A stretch of 64,000 nt of DNA from Zychaea mexicana (taxonomy: Eukaryota > Mucoromycota > Mucoromycetes > Mucorales > Lichtheimiaceae). The translations under genes were made by a program, and so were the position numbers. Within the stretch, counting starts at the first letter, position 1. Each line of letters opens with the position of its first letter. The DNA lies in the NCBI RefSeq assembly GCF_025766255.1, contig NW_026516692.1, positions 62,001-126,000 of the forward strand, written 5' to 3'. Shown here one piece after another: positions 63,868 to 64,000 of this stretch. Under the pieces are notes generated by a model. It was given only the letters and a program-made list of their open reading frames with translations, had not been told where the DNA came from and made no database searches.

Positions 63868-64000
63868 TCAGCAGAGACCTGCTACTTTTTAGCTGAGACC
63901 TGCCACTTTTCAGCAGAGACCTGCCACCTTTCAGCAGAGACCTGCCACCTTTTAGCAGAGACCTGCCACTTTTTAGCAGAGACCTGTCACTTTTCAGCAG
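63868..64000. repeat. Short tandem repeat, about 22-23 bp unit, runs off right edge
   Basis: At least six units of the type AGCAGAGACCTGCCACTTTT with small changes (CAC/TAC, TTTT/CTTT). No gene in it. Confidence 0.85.

Overview
This is a transposon-dense stretch of a fungal nuclear genome, probably an early-diverging (Mucoromycota-type) fungus. The intact genes carry short GT-AG introns (about 60-130 bp), the kinase fragments are CK1-like, and the mobile elements (Crypton with a GCR1-like tail, chromovirus, Helitron, Mutator-like, Harbinger-like, Merlin-like) fit such genomes. The lineage call is an inference. Most coding material is broken; the ordinary host genes lie at about 47.7-53.0 kb.

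Layout. 1-1105: 5' part of a Helitron protein, running off the left edge. 1.3-5.5 kb: AT-rich remnants, including copy A1 of a repeated membrane-protein element. 5.5-46.5 kb: one very large imperfect palindrome. Its left arm runs to about 20.17 kb and its right arm starts at about 20.58 kb. Each arm carries CK1-like kinase pseudogenes and a shared spacer. The right arm has an extra tandem copy, so the order is K1-spacer-K23-A on the left and A-K3-spacer-K2-spacer-K1 on the right. Later insertions make the arms unequal: a Crypton (6.3-9.8 kb), a Mutator-like element with 10-bp target duplications in two spacers but not the third, five copies of a Harbinger-like element, an IS630/Tc1 element nested in one of those, a 1.7-kb double-foldback element, and several MITE families.

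47.7-53.0 kb: an unrecognised acidic protein, a membrane-anchored GDSL esterase with four exons, a zinc-motif protein related to the gene inside the Mutator-like element, and a five-exon CBP20 gene. 54.2-59.8 kb: a complete Ty3/gypsy chromovirus with 169-bp LTRs and a CAAAA target duplication, but with a broken pol. 60.2-61.7 kb: an AT-rich island with an ISXO2/Merlin-type transposase and two small genes. 61.8-63.8 kb: a decayed unrecognised gene. The right edge enters a short tandem repeat.

The most unusual system is the AT-rich Harbinger-like family. Its DDE transposase ends in a chromodomain and converges on a small zinc-motif companion gene. The starts of both genes, and of the Merlin-island genes, are preceded at about 20-55 bp by AAAATTGA, the octamer known as the early promoter of mimivirus-type giant viruses. 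Whether this reflects a viral past, expression during viral infection, or base composition cannot be settled from the sequence alone.
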